Assembly: GCF_041379945.2 (NCBI RefSeq)
Contig: NZ_JBFTXJ020000019.1
Location: 1 to 64,000 of the forward strand
DNA from: Aneurinibacillus sp. REN35
Lineage (GTDB): Bacteria; Bacillota; Bacilli; Aneurinibacillales; Aneurinibacillaceae
DNA: 64,000 bases
Reading direction: 5' to 3'
Shown: one piece after another, positions 8,912 through 17,712 of the stretch
Position numbering within the stretch: position 1 is the first letter of the stretch
Layout: every line of letters begins with the position of its first letter
The notes under the pieces: generated by a model
What the model was told of the DNA's origin: nothing
The model's database searches: none
Seen by the model: only the letters and a program-made list of their open reading frames with translations
Program-made: the position numbers and the translations under genes

Positions 8912-9415
8912 CTATGAGCCCTGATTTACTCGTTCATATGTAGTAAAAACATACTCATACACATTCTTTTCATCCGTGATACCTTTTTCTACGGAAACAA
9001 CCTTCCATTCATCCGGGACAAGCCGGGGAAAGTACGTATCCCCCTCAAACTCATGTTCTATCGTAGTAATGTACAGCTTCGTTGCATAGGGTAAAAATAC
9101 TTTATAAATTTCTTCCCCGCCAATGACAAAAGGCTCTTCTTCATTCTTCACCATTGATAGAACTTCCTCCACCGAGTGAACAATTTCGCAGCCGGAAGCA
9201 GTGTACTGTTTATCTCTTGTTACAATAATATTTCTTCTGCCACCAAGAGGTCTACCAATGGATTCATAATTTTTTCTTCCCATAATCACGGAATGCCCCA
9301 TTGTTACTTTTCTGAAATAGGCTTGGTCTTTCGGTAGCTTCCAAGGAATATCATTATCTTTGCCAATCACTCTGTTCTTGTCCATCGCTACAATCATAGA
9401 CATATTCATAATCAC
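8912..9415 (-). CDS. dfrA: Dihydrofolate reductase
   Basis: Reduces dihydrofolate to tetrahydrofolate with NADPH. The family motifs are all seen: MIVAMDKNRVIGKDNDIPWKLPKD, VIMGRKNYESIGRPL and FVIGGEEIYKVFL. Asp at DIPW provides the catalytic acid. AAGGAG supports either GTG at 9415 or ATG at 9409. It lies upstream of thyA by 11 bases, so the two form one dTMP-synthesis operon on the minus strand. Confidence 0.95.
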   Translation of the reverse strand: MIMNMSMIVAMDKNRVIGKDNDIPWKLPKDQAYFRKVTMGHSVIMGRKNYESIGRPLGGRRNIIVTRDKQYTASGCEIVHSVEEVLSMVKNEEEPFVIGGEEIYKVFLPYATKLYITTIEHEFEGDTYFPRLVPDEWKVVSVEKGITDEKNVYEYVFTTYERVNQGS

Positions 9416-9442
9416 TTTGCTCCTTATGCGCTTTTGACATAA

Positions 9443-9481
9443 TAAAAACCTCCCAGTGAGCTTTGTTAGCTTGGAGGTTTC
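9443..9481 (-). terminator. terminator between the GGDEF gene and dfrA
   Basis: AAACCTCC and GGAGGTTT pair around a loop that contains a second short stem (AGCT/AGCT). T-tracts follow on the minus strand and, more weakly, on the plus strand. The sequence AAACCTCCAAGCTAA is shared with the terminator at 12545-12583. Confidence 0.8.
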
Positions 9482-9591
9482 TATTTTTCATCCGATATAT
9501 GCAGTCACATGCTTGACCCCATATCATTTCCACCATATTATCATACTGCCGGAATCCCCAGCAAATACAAAATCCTATGGTTATGCTTATA

Positions 9592-11217
9592 TCATGCGCC
9601 GTTAACAAACCGATCGCTTTCTTGCTCGGTAAAAACGGATTCAAATACAACGCTACAGTTCCTGCCGTTGTTTTTTGCTCTGTATAAACATTGATCTGCC
9701 AACTCGATTACTTTTGCCTGTTCAGATGTACATGCAGGATAAGATGAAATCCCGACTGAGATGGTCACAAATTCACCACAGGGGCTTATCTTTGTCTCCA
9801 TATCCTTACGCAATTTTTCGGCTACAATAAACGCCTCTCTTTTCTCCGTATGAGGCAGAAGGATCGCAAATTCCTCTCCTCCAAAGCGGCAGCATAGATC
9901 ATGCTCCCTTGCAGCTTCCTTCATCTGTTTTGCCAAAAACTTCAGCACTTCATCTCCTACCGAGTGTCCATACGTGTCATTCACTCGTTTGAATCGATCA
10001 ATATCTAACAAAAGCAGCGAGAATGAAGTTTTATTTTCTATCCACTTCCTCATATACTCGTCCATTGTTCGACGATTGGCAAGCTTTGTTAAGGGATCTG
10101 TCGTCGATTGATACATGAAATAATTAATTTTATTATGCAGAAAAGCCAGACTGTGCAGAAGAGAACTCTTCAACTGAATCGCTTCATAATACCACGCAGA
10201 CACGGCCTTTATATTTTCCGCCTGGTTATTTTCGGTGCTATTCTCCGTATAATACGCCAGTTGATGCAGCGGCTGAGCAATCTTTCTAGAAATCCACCCA
10301 ATAATAAGCAAGGAGACCAGCAAGAAAGGAAGTGACTTTTCAACCATTTCATTCACCATATTTGTTGCAGGAAGCAGCGCCTTATCAATCGGGCGCTGTG
10401 AGACAACTCCCCAGCCGGTGATCGGAACATAGGCATAGCCAGCCAGCATTTCCTCGTTTTGTGTATTGATAACACGTCCCATGCCACTTTTACCTTGCGC
10501 GAGCTGTTGAACCACATCATTCTCTTTTACAGTATCATTGATTCTACCCGCATCCTGATGATAAATAATACGTCCGTCACTATCAACAACATACACATAA
10601 GAACCGTCTTGATAGAAGTGCTCACCCAACAGTTCATTCAATACGTTTGCTTCCTTTAAGTAAAGCGTTCCTCCTACCAGTCCAAGGTACTTGCCTTCGC
10701 TATCAATAACAGGATGCGAAATAAAAATGACCAGCCGTCCGGTAATCGCTGTATATGGCTTGGAGATCAGAGGCTTCCTTTCTTTTAATGCTTCCTGACC
10801 ACCAGGAGATGTTAGGAGTTTATCCTTAACTTGCAGAGATTGGGGGGATGTAGCTAAAATGCGTCCTTCAGCATTGGCGATAATAACAGAATTAAAAATA
10901 TTCATCTGCGTTTTCAAGCGTTTGGCCTCATAAAGGAGTTTAGCTTCATTGGTTTGCATGAAGGGAGCGATATCTGCGGAGCTGAATTGCAGCGTTTGGA
11001 GGGTGTTTTTTAATACGATGTTTGTTGTTTTTGCGAGCTTTTGCGCATATACACGATTGGTCTCCAATGTGTTTGTGATAAGTGTCTGTTTATCAATCCG
11101 GTAGCCGCTCCAGAGGCTGCTAATTAAGGTTAATACGCATGACAAAAGAGCTACAAACACAATTAAATTTTGTAATGAAAACCTCATTTTTCTCAATATG
11201 TTCCGCCTGCTTTTCAT
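9592..11217 (-). CDS. Membrane diguanylate cyclase with extracellular Cache domain
   Basis: 541 residues. A membrane helix (about 15-37) is followed by a double-Cache-type sensor region (about 40-290), a second helix (about 295-312), and a C-terminal GGDEF domain (about 375-530). The active-site loop is GGEEF and the product-inhibition site is REHD at the correct distance (REHDLCCRFGGEEF). So it should make c-di-GMP and be feedback controlled. Two starts are possible: ATG at 11217, or TTG at 11196 behind AGGCGG. It is a single gene. Confidence 0.9.
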   Translation of the reverse strand: MKSRRNILRKMRFSLQNLIVFVALLSCVLTLISSLWSGYRIDKQTLITNTLETNRVYAQKLAKTTNIVLKNTLQTLQFSSADIAPFMQTNEAKLLYEAKRLKTQMNIFNSVIIANAEGRILATSPQSLQVKDKLLTSPGGQEALKERKPLISKPYTAITGRLVIFISHPVIDSEGKYLGLVGGTLYLKEANVLNELLGEHFYQDGSYVYVVDSDGRIIYHQDAGRINDTVKENDVVQQLAQGKSGMGRVINTQNEEMLAGYAYVPITGWGVVSQRPIDKALLPATNMVNEMVEKSLPFLLVSLLIIGWISRKIAQPLHQLAYYTENSTENNQAENIKAVSAWYYEAIQLKSSLLHSLAFLHNKINYFMYQSTTDPLTKLANRRTMDEYMRKWIENKTSFSLLLLDIDRFKRVNDTYGHSVGDEVLKFLAKQMKEAAREHDLCCRFGGEEFAILLPHTEKREAFIVAEKLRKDMETKISPCGEFVTISVGISSYPACTSEQAKVIELADQCLYRAKNNGRNCSVVFESVFTEQESDRFVNGA

Positions 11218-11466
11218 TTAATTACTGGCTGTACGTTCCGCTGTAGGTGTGCATTGTATGTAAGGTCTTAAAGGTAGTTTCTTATTTTTTTATTTAACAA
11301 AAGAAATAGTATGAACGAATTGGCCTAGTCCGATTTTAACATAAGCTGCATAAAAAACAACATGATTGGATTTACCCTATACTGGACTATACATCTTCTT
11401 TTTAATACCTACACTTTGCACATAATGGGACACTTGTTCCTCCCAGTTAAACTCTTTAATTTTCAA
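11218..11466. other. intergenic stretch without recognised feature
   Basis: A/T-rich sequence between two minus-strand genes. I see no clear terminator or open frame. It could hold the promoter of the diguanylate cyclase gene. Confidence 0.3.
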
Positions 11467-11886
11467 CTATTCTGTTATAAGTGAGTCAGTATTAGATATA
11501 TAACCGTAAATGTAAAATGAGTTACTCTCTTCTTTATAAGGAACGTTAAGATTATCTAATAAGGAACGAAAGTCTTCCGTAATATCAATCACTTCCGGTT
11601 CTACAAGCATTCCCTGATGCTTCAAATATCTTGGTCTAACTCGTATCCATTCAACTGAATAAAAAGGGAGCAGACCCTCAATCCAGTCACCCCAATACCA
11701 TACATCACTATCGAATACCTCAGGTTCAGGTGTGTCCTCCAATACATATTTAGCTTGAAAAGGTGGCGTAAATGGTAACGTATGCAGTACTTCATGCTGT
11801 AATTTGCCCCATTTAGTGTTATTCATAATGGAACATAACTGTTTTTCCTCTATAACTACTTGTACTTTTTGTTTTAAAGTTTTCAT
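11467..11886 (-). CDS. DUF6678-like protein, probable immunity protein
   Basis: 139 residues with the IMNNTKWGKL start motif and the EWIRVRPRY ... DITEDFRSLLDNLNVPY pattern that I associate with DUF6678 proteins. These are often found in polymorphic-toxin immunity clusters. It lies 12 bases after a SUKH-type gene, so the two probably form one operon. No toxin gene is next to them. The family assignment is from memory of the motif and is moderate. Confidence 0.6.
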   Translation of the reverse strand: MKTLKQKVQVVIEEKQLCSIMNNTKWGKLQHEVLHTLPFTPPFQAKYVLEDTPEPEVFDSDVWYWGDWIEGLLPFYSVEWIRVRPRYLKHQGMLVEPEVIDITEDFRSLLDNLNVPYKEESNSFYIYGYISNTDSLITE

Positions 11887-11898
11887 AACAACTCCTTT

Positions 11899-12387
11899 TC
11901 ATGCTCTACTCGTGCAAACCTCTAAGAATGAACTTCCTAGTAGTCTCGCATCTTCGAAACCGAGATTCCCTGAATGTGAGATAATTATAGGGTACTCACC
12001 GTCCTTCATCTCTTCTCTCATATCAAAAATGTAATGATTTCCGCAACCGTCCATGGCAAAAGATACGGCATTTGGCATCCATAAAGGGAATAAATAGGCT
12101 AAATTCATCTCTCTAAAATCATTTGTATTAAAAAATTGGAAATACCTCTCCCCGTTTTGAAAATCGCCTCCGTCAGCATACCTCAAAAAATCAATATAAC
12201 TATTAGGTAATGGCTTATTGGGCATTTTTAAACATGTAAATACTGTGTGACTCGTATATTCTTTAAACCCTTCACTCTCTTCTACTGATAAATCCCGGTT
12301 CCAGCAGCTTAGAAATTCTTTAATTTTATTTTCTGCTGCTCCTTTACGTTTTGAATATTCTACTTCAAAAACAGTATCCCAGTCCAT
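11899..12387 (-). CDS. SMI1/KNR4 (SUKH) family protein, probable immunity protein
   Basis: 162 residues with the SUKH layout: LPNSYIDFLRYADGGDF, then a DGCGNHYIFDMR segment, then GFEDARLLGSSFLEVC. SUKH proteins commonly neutralise toxins delivered by contact or secreted nucleases. It precedes the DUF6678-like gene by 12 bases. No cognate toxin is visible nearby, so this may be an orphan immunity island. Confidence 0.75.
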   Translation of the reverse strand: MDWDTVFEVEYSKRKGAAENKIKEFLSCWNRDLSVEESEGFKEYTSHTVFTCLKMPNKPLPNSYIDFLRYADGGDFQNGERYFQFFNTNDFREMNLAYLFPLWMPNAVSFAMDGCGNHYIFDMREEMKDGEYPIIISHSGNLGFEDARLLGSSFLEVCTSRA

Positions 12388-12742
12388 TTACACACTACCT
12401 TTCTATCGTATCCACATCACCATTATCAAAACATTCCCGCATATCAAGTCCCTCTATTCTCTCTTACAGAGTTAATCGCATCTTGTTCAATGCGTATCAA
12501 GGATACATTTCAGCAGGATCAATCTTATCTGTTTTTGATATAACAAAAAAACCTCCAATCATGCCTTTTAGCTTGGAGGTTTCGAATTTCTATGTGCTGC
12601 ATAACCAATCATATACCTAGGTGATTCCCTTTTTTTAAGCTGGAATCAGTTAGATACATAAACTCCATTTTCGTCTGCATATCCCGTTCTACTCACGCGT
12701 AACAAACGGCAAAATTGTTGATATGGTAAGCTCTTATCCATA
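12388..12742. other. intergenic stretch between immunity genes and tRNA-Ser
   Basis: Apart from the terminator at 12545-12583 I see no gene, RNA or repeat in this stretch. Confidence 0.4.
12545..12583 (-). terminator. probable terminator of tRNA-Ser
   Basis: On the minus strand ACCTCC and GGAGGT pair across an 18-base loop and are followed by seven T residues. The nearest upstream minus-strand gene is tRNA-Ser(CGA), about 160 bases away. It shares a 15-base core with the terminator at 9443-9481. Confidence 0.7.
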
Positions 12743-12835
12743 TGGCGGAGATGGAGGGATTCGAACCCCCGCGCGCCGCAAGACGCCTAACTGATTTCGA
12801 GTCAGTCCCCTTCAGCCGGACTTGGGTACATCTCC
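12743..12835 (-). tRNA. tRNA-Ser (anticodon CGA)
   Basis: The 93-base minus-strand sequence folds as a class II tRNA. The acceptor is GGAGATG/CATCTCC with discriminator G and an encoded CCA. The anticodon stem ACTGA/TCAGT encloses the loop CTCGAAA, giving anticodon CGA, which reads UCG. A long variable arm typical of serine tRNAs and the T-loop GGTTCGAATCC are present. Confidence 0.96.
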
Positions 12836-12922
12836 ATATGAATAACTACGCTGTGCTAAAAAATATCCTATCATATTTTTAAATTCTCATGCAACGCCGC
12901 CTCTTGGAAAGCACTTTTTGTA

Positions 12923-12952
12923 TTGATTTCTCAGTCCAAGAGCGAGTATAAT
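12923..12952 (+). promoter_or_regulatory. promoter of the tetR-export operon
   Basis: TTGATT is followed 18 bases later by a perfect TATAAT. The start point would fall close to the palindromic operator at 12968-12981. Confidence 0.7.
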
Positions 12953-12967
12953 AAACAATAAATTTGT

Positions 12968-12981
12968 ACTGACTAGTCAGT
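12968..12981. promoter_or_regulatory. TetR-family operator palindrome
   Basis: ACTGACTAGTCAGT is a perfect 14-base palindrome. It lies about 15 bases after the -10 box and 22 bases before the TetR start codon. Its position suggests autorepression of the operon. Confidence 0.75.
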
Positions 12982-13003
12982 TTAAAAAATTGAGGTGACG
13001 AGT

Positions 13004-13591
13004 TTGCGCGCAAAAACGAAAGAACTCATCTTCCAGGGCGCACTGAAAGCATTCGCTAATAAAGGCTTTAATGAAACAACTATGGAACAAATCGCTGAAA
13101 TATGCGGCGTTGCTAAAGGCACGCTCTATTACAACTTTAAGACGAAAGAGGATTTGTATATCTTCGTGATGGAATCAGGCGTGCAGAATTTCACAACGAT
13201 GATTCAGGATTATATTGATGTCGTACCTAAAGAGGATTTCAGAGAGCGTGTGATTCGATTGATTGAAGCACATCTTGATTTCTTTCAGAATGAGCAGGAT
13301 TTCTGCCGCATGCTGCTCAGCCGCAGTTGGGGTACACAAGATCGGCATCATACCATCCGCCATGTCTTGCAGCGATACTTTGTTTTATTGGAAAACGAGA
13401 TACAAGCAGCAAAAGATAACGGTCAACTACCCGCCGAGTTGGATGTTAGGGTCGTTGCCAGCAGCCTTTTTGGCATGATCGGATTCACTGCGATGCGGGC
13501 GATTATTCACGAAGAGTCCATTGACGCGCCTGCGCTGCGCTATAGTCTGCAAAATCTTGTTCTGCACATGTTAGGTATTTTTGAAGAATAG
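13004..13591 (+). CDS. TetR/AcrR family transcriptional repressor
   Basis: The N-terminal helix-turn-helix is typical of the family (TMEQIAEICGVAKGTLYYNFKTKEDLY). The C-terminal ligand-binding half is helical. I start at TTG at 13004, five bases after GAGGTG. The in-frame GTG at 12995 lies inside that ribosome-binding site. It heads an operon with a membrane-fusion protein and an ABC-2 permease, with a perfect palindrome between the promoter and the gene. It probably represses itself and the exporter until a toxic ligand binds. Confidence 0.92.
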   Translation: MRAKTKELIFQGALKAFANKGFNETTMEQIAEICGVAKGTLYYNFKTKEDLYIFVMESGVQNFTTMIQDYIDVVPKEDFRERVIRLIEAHLDFFQNEQDFCRMLLSRSWGTQDRHHTIRHVLQRYFVLLENEIQAAKDNGQLPAELDVRVVASSLFGMIGFTAMRAIIHEESIDAPALRYSLQNLVLHMLGIFEE

Positions 13592-13627
13592 ATCATTACA
13601 CGAGAAAATAAGGGTGGAGAGGAAAAA

Positions 13628-14902
13628 ATGAAAGGCTTACGAACCATTATGTTTACGACCATGGCTGTTCTGATCGGAGGAGGTGCTTATGCGCTGTCAT
13701 CCTATGAAGAGACAGGACGCATCCACGCGGCATCTACGAGTCAGCCGACCGCTTATGTAGAAGCGACCAATATGAATATTAGCTTCAAAATGGGAGGACG
13801 AATCAGCGAGATTTACGTTAAGGAGGGCGATCATGTTAAGAAAGGTCAACTGCTTGCCCGACTTGAAAGTAAAGAACTGCAGGATAAGGTTTCTCAAGCA
13901 CAAGCTTCATTAGACGCAGCCACTGCGGGCGTCAAGCAAGCACAGGCATCCGTGTCCGCTGCCGAAGCCAAGAAGCTTCAGGGACAGAGCGCAGTAAATG
14001 TAACAGCCGATACGGCAGAACGCCAGGTTGAACAGGCACAGGCGGCTGTAAAAGCGGCACAGGCGCAGGTTGATGCGCTTAAGAATGGAGCGCGCAAAGA
14101 AGAACGAGAGCAGGCACAGATCAAAGTAGATGCCGCAAAAGAAGCATTTCGCTTAGCAAATGATAACTATACACGAATGAAAACACTGCTTCAGCAAGGA
14201 GCTGTGCCGCAGGCAAAAGTAGATGAAGCAGAATTAAGCTATCAAAAAGCAAAGGCCGAGTACGATGCTGCGCAAAAACAATACGAAATGGTACAAAACG
14301 GACCGCGTAAAGAAGAGATTCAAGCAGCGGAAGCACAGTTAGAGCAGGCAAAAGCAGCAGTCTCTCTTGCCCAAGCCGGCAAAGGCCAGGTAGCTGTGCG
14401 CCAGGATGACGTACGTGCTGCAGAAGCCGGAATCTCACAGGCATCCTCCTCTGTTTCTTCTGCCAATGCGAACGTAGCAAAGGCGCAGGCTGCATTAAAC
14501 GAGGCCAGAACATACATTACATATACAGAACTTCGTGCACCTGCAGATGGAATTATCACTTCACAGTCCGGACAGTTGGGTGAACTGGCTGGTGCAGGCT
14601 TCCCTGTATTCACACTTGAAGCTACCAAAGACCGTTGGGCAAAGTTCTACTTCCCGGAAACAGAGCTTGGCACATTGAAAAACGGGGATGTTGTGACGAT
14701 GAAGCTTGTCTCCACAGGCAAAGATGTAAAAGGAAAAATTACAGTGATTCAACCAGCGGCTGACTTCGCCATTCAAAAACCAAGCCAACAAGCCGGGGAT
14801 ACGGATATTCGTTCATTCGGGGTAAAAGTCATGCTAACTGACTTGCCGGATAGCGCAGCTACCGGTATGACGCTGCAATGGCAGGGCATGGGGACGAATT
14901 AA
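13628..14902 (+). CDS. HlyD-type membrane fusion / adaptor protein
   Basis: 424 residues. One N-terminal membrane anchor is followed by a biotinyl-lipoyl-like half (FKMGGRISEIYVKEGDHVKKGQLLARLES), a very long Ala/Gln/Glu-rich coiled coil (about 85-300), the second lipoyl half (YTELRAPADGIITSQSG) and a beta-barrel. The coiled coil contains two related segments, starting at NGARKEEREQAQ and NGPRKEEIQAAE, which suggests internal duplication. It would link the permease to the cell surface. It lies 36 bases after tetR and two bases before the permease start. Confidence 0.9.
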   Translation: MKGLRTIMFTTMAVLIGGGAYALSSYEETGRIHAASTSQPTAYVEATNMNISFKMGGRISEIYVKEGDHVKKGQLLARLESKELQDKVSQAQASLDAATAGVKQAQASVSAAEAKKLQGQSAVNVTADTAERQVEQAQAAVKAAQAQVDALKNGARKEEREQAQIKVDAAKEAFRLANDNYTRMKTLLQQGAVPQAKVDEAELSYQKAKAEYDAAQKQYEMVQNGPRKEEIQAAEAQLEQAKAAVSLAQAGKGQVAVRQDDVRAAEAGISQASSSVSSANANVAKAQAALNEARTYITYTELRAPADGIITSQSGQLGELAGAGFPVFTLEATKDRWAKFYFPETELGTLKNGDVVTMKLVSTGKDVKGKITVIQPAADFAIQKPSQQAGDTDIRSFGVKVMLTDLPDSAATGMTLQWQGMGTN

Positions 14903-14904
14903 CG

Positions 14905-16095
14905 ATGTCATCGCCACTAAAAGTAGGAGATATTATTCGCGAAGAATGGTTGAACATCCTTCGCGATCGCCGTCTTTTTGCGATTCTTTTCCTTGTTCCG
15001 CTGCTGTATACGGCGCTGTTCGGATATCTATACTCTAATCAGCGCCTGACGGAAATTCCGACCGTTATTTTTGATGGGGATAACAGCCAGCTTAGTCGGC
15101 AAATCGTCCAATCATTCGACCAGACCGAGACCTTCCATGTGACCAAGCGCACACTCTCAGAAAATGAAGTACAGCGCTTAATCGAAACAGGGGAAGCACG
15201 AGTGGGTATTATCATTCCAAATGAATTCTCGACCCGCTTAAAGCACGGGGATAATGTGCCTGTCCTCACCTTCGTGGATGGCAGCAATATGCTGTTCTCC
15301 AACTCGGCGACGCGGGCGGCCAATCAAGTCATTACGACATTCAGCTACGGCGCTTCTTCTACGAAGCTGAAACAGCAGGGATTACAGGATGAGCAGATCG
15401 CAGCAACATTCTCACAGATCCCATTCCGTTCTCGTGTACTGTATAATCCGATGTTTAACTACAATGATTTTCTTATATACGGCTTGATCGGTGCCATTCT
15501 TCAGCAGGTTCTCCTGCTTGGCGTTGCCCTCACAGTGACACGGGATAAAGAAAAAGGCACATGGAGCCGCTTTGCAGCATGGCGCAATCTTCCTTGGCGG
15601 ATTGCCTACGCTAAGACAGCTCCCTACTTCCTTATCGGTATCGTTAATAATGTTAGTGTGTTCGCGATTGCATTATACATGTTCCATCTGCCTCTGCGCG
15701 GCATGTTTCTTCCCGCTCTCGTACTTGGCATAAGCTTTGTGTTTGCCCTTCTTGGCATCGGCTATCTTGCAAGCCTCTTTTCAGGCAATCAAGTCGGCTC
15801 CACGCAGATTACCATGCTGATTGCCGTACCATCCTTTTTGTTATCCGGTTTCACATGGCCGTTCGAAGCAATGCCGCATGCATTGAATGTAGCGGGACAC
15901 CTTTTGCCGCTGACGTACTTTTTGGATGGGGTGCGCGAAGTGTTTATTAAAGGACATGGCTTTGATATGATCTGGCGTGATTGTGTAGCGCTTGGCTTAA
16001 TGGGAACTGTCACCTATTTCCTGGCCTTTCTGCTCACACCTATTTTCGTTAAACCGGAGCAAAAACCGAAAGCGGAAGCTTCTCTTTCTGCCTAG
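14905..16095 (+). CDS. ABC-2 family transporter permease
   Basis: About 396 residues: one N-terminal membrane helix, a large extracellular domain (about 45-185) and five to six C-terminal helices, the YhaP/YhhJ/YbhR type. I start at ATG 14905, directly after the HlyD stop. An upstream in-frame ATG at 14878 overlaps that gene. Family members need a separate ABC ATPase. None is encoded in this operon or elsewhere in the window. An intrinsic terminator follows. Confidence 0.88.
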   Translation: MSSPLKVGDIIREEWLNILRDRRLFAILFLVPLLYTALFGYLYSNQRLTEIPTVIFDGDNSQLSRQIVQSFDQTETFHVTKRTLSENEVQRLIETGEARVGIIIPNEFSTRLKHGDNVPVLTFVDGSNMLFSNSATRAANQVITTFSYGASSTKLKQQGLQDEQIAATFSQIPFRSRVLYNPMFNYNDFLIYGLIGAILQQVLLLGVALTVTRDKEKGTWSRFAAWRNLPWRIAYAKTAPYFLIGIVNNVSVFAIALYMFHLPLRGMFLPALVLGISFVFALLGIGYLASLFSGNQVGSTQITMLIAVPSFLLSGFTWPFEAMPHALNVAGHLLPLTYFLDGVREVFIKGHGFDMIWRDCVALGLMGTVTYFLAFLLTPIFVKPEQKPKAEASLSA

Positions 16096-16120
16096 AACCA
16101 AAAACCATGCAGCATGAACG

Positions 16121-16159
16121 AGCGCGACAAGGAGGTATGTTCCTATGTCGCGCTTTTTT
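16121..16159 (+). terminator. terminator of the tetR-export operon
   Basis: AGCGCGACA and TGTCGCGCT form a 9-bp stem with a 16-base loop, followed by six T residues on the plus strand. Confidence 0.9.
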
Positions 16160-16295
16160 GAACCTAAAATAGGAAAAAATAACTTTGCATATGTTCATGA
16201 TTTTTTATACAATTTTATACGAACAAACGTTCCTTTTTTATGTTGTGATTTTCCCTATCTTTCCCTCTTCTTATAAGAAAAGGAGGGTTATGCCG

Positions 16296-16874
16296 ATGCA
16301 GAATTCAATCCACCAGCACACAAATCGAATCATCCGCTATTTTCTGCAGGATGAAACATCCGCTTTTCTTGTCCGGCAAGCCATCGAGAAACCAACATTA
16401 GAAAATCGCCAGCGCGTGGAGAAGCGTTTCCAGACTTTCTACAATGAGATCCAACTCATCTCCTATCTATCCGGCCTGATTCACTACCAGGCGATTGCGT
16501 ATGACAGGCGGCTGCGCGCCTACCAATATCGCTGTCCGCGCAGTTTGGATGCTCCATTGGGCGAAGAGGGGGATGGAACACTGCTTGATATCATGACAGC
16601 GACGGAAGAAGAGCTCACAGACTTTGACACCTTCACAAGCCTTGAGGAGATCAGCGAAAGCAAGGAGCTGTACTATGCGTTGCGGCTCCTTACAGAGCAT
16701 GAGCGAAAAATTATCGAATGGGCGTATCTCTACTGCCTATCGGATACCGATATCGCCCGCCAGCTATACGTATCGCAGCAAACCGTCTCTAGAACTCGAA
16801 GTAAAGCACTGGCCAAGCTGCGTATGAGTGTAAAGGAGGAACAACAACCTTGCCAATCTCCTGCGATCATGTAA
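16296..16874 (+). CDS. SigO/YvrI-like sigma-70 family factor
   Basis: About 192 residues. The C-terminal part is a clear sigma region 4 with helix-turn-helix (LTEHERKIIEWAYLYCLSDTDIARQLYVSQQTVSRTRSKALAKLR). The N-terminal half lacks a recognisable region 2. Length, layout and the following RsoA-like gene match the two-part sigma factor SigO-RsoA of B. subtilis. I favour ATG 16296, nine bases after AAGGAGG. ATG 16290 is also possible. The downstream gene overlaps by 25 bases. The family name is an inference from architecture. Confidence 0.7.
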   Translation: MQNSIHQHTNRIIRYFLQDETSAFLVRQAIEKPTLENRQRVEKRFQTFYNEIQLISYLSGLIHYQAIAYDRRLRAYQYRCPRSLDAPLGEEGDGTLLDIMTATEEELTDFDTFTSLEEISESKELYYALRLLTEHERKIIEWAYLYCLSDTDIARQLYVSQQTVSRTRSKALAKLRMSVKEEQQPCQSPAIM

Positions 16875-17104
16875 GCCTAACTACACTTCTTAAAAAAGCG
16901 CAGAAGCAGGATAAAGAAGCCATGCTCTGTCTTCTGCAGCGATTTCAACCAAAGATCGAACGATCGCTTTACCAAACCTCTCATAAGGAGCGGGAAGACT
17001 TAAAACAGTATTTATATGTAAAAGTAATCGAAGCTGTTCACAACTATCGAATTCATCAGGCACCGGCTTTCTGGGAATTGTATCAACAGGATGATCCAAC
17101 ATAA
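16850..17104 (+). CDS. RsoA-like small co-sigma protein
   Basis: 84 residues, starting at TTG ten bases after AAGGAGG. The middle (KEAMLCLLQRFQPKIERSLYQ ... EREDLKQYLYVKVIEAVHNY) reads like sigma factor regions 1.2-2.2, the part that binds the beta-prime subunit. That is the part the preceding protein lacks. In B. subtilis, RsoA (about 80 residues) supplies this function to SigO. The 25-base overlap with the preceding gene suggests coupled translation and a fixed ratio. The oxalate decarboxylase target of B. subtilis SigO is not in this window. Confidence 0.65.
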   Translation: MPISCDHVSLTTLLKKAQKQDKEAMLCLLQRFQPKIERSLYQTSHKEREDLKQYLYVKVIEAVHNYRIHQAPAFWELYQQDDPT

Positions 17105-17142
17105 AAAACGGAGAGGCAGATTCGTCTGCCTGCTCCGCTTTT

Positions 17143-17144
<2 letters not shown>
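17105..17144. terminator. bidirectional terminator between rsoA-like gene and tadA
   Basis: The stem is CGGAG.GGCAGA / TCTGCC..CTCCG with loop TTCG. A run of A bases on the left and T bases on the right lets it work for both converging transcripts. Confidence 0.92.
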
Positions 17145-17694
<550 letters not shown>

Positions 17695-17712
17695 TTAGCT
17701 GTCAAATTCACA

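Noticed and set aside
9354-9650. 98-codon open frame across the dfrA start region
   Set aside because: It overlaps dfrA and the end of the GGDEF gene in another frame and crosses a terminator hairpin. No family features or good start site are seen.
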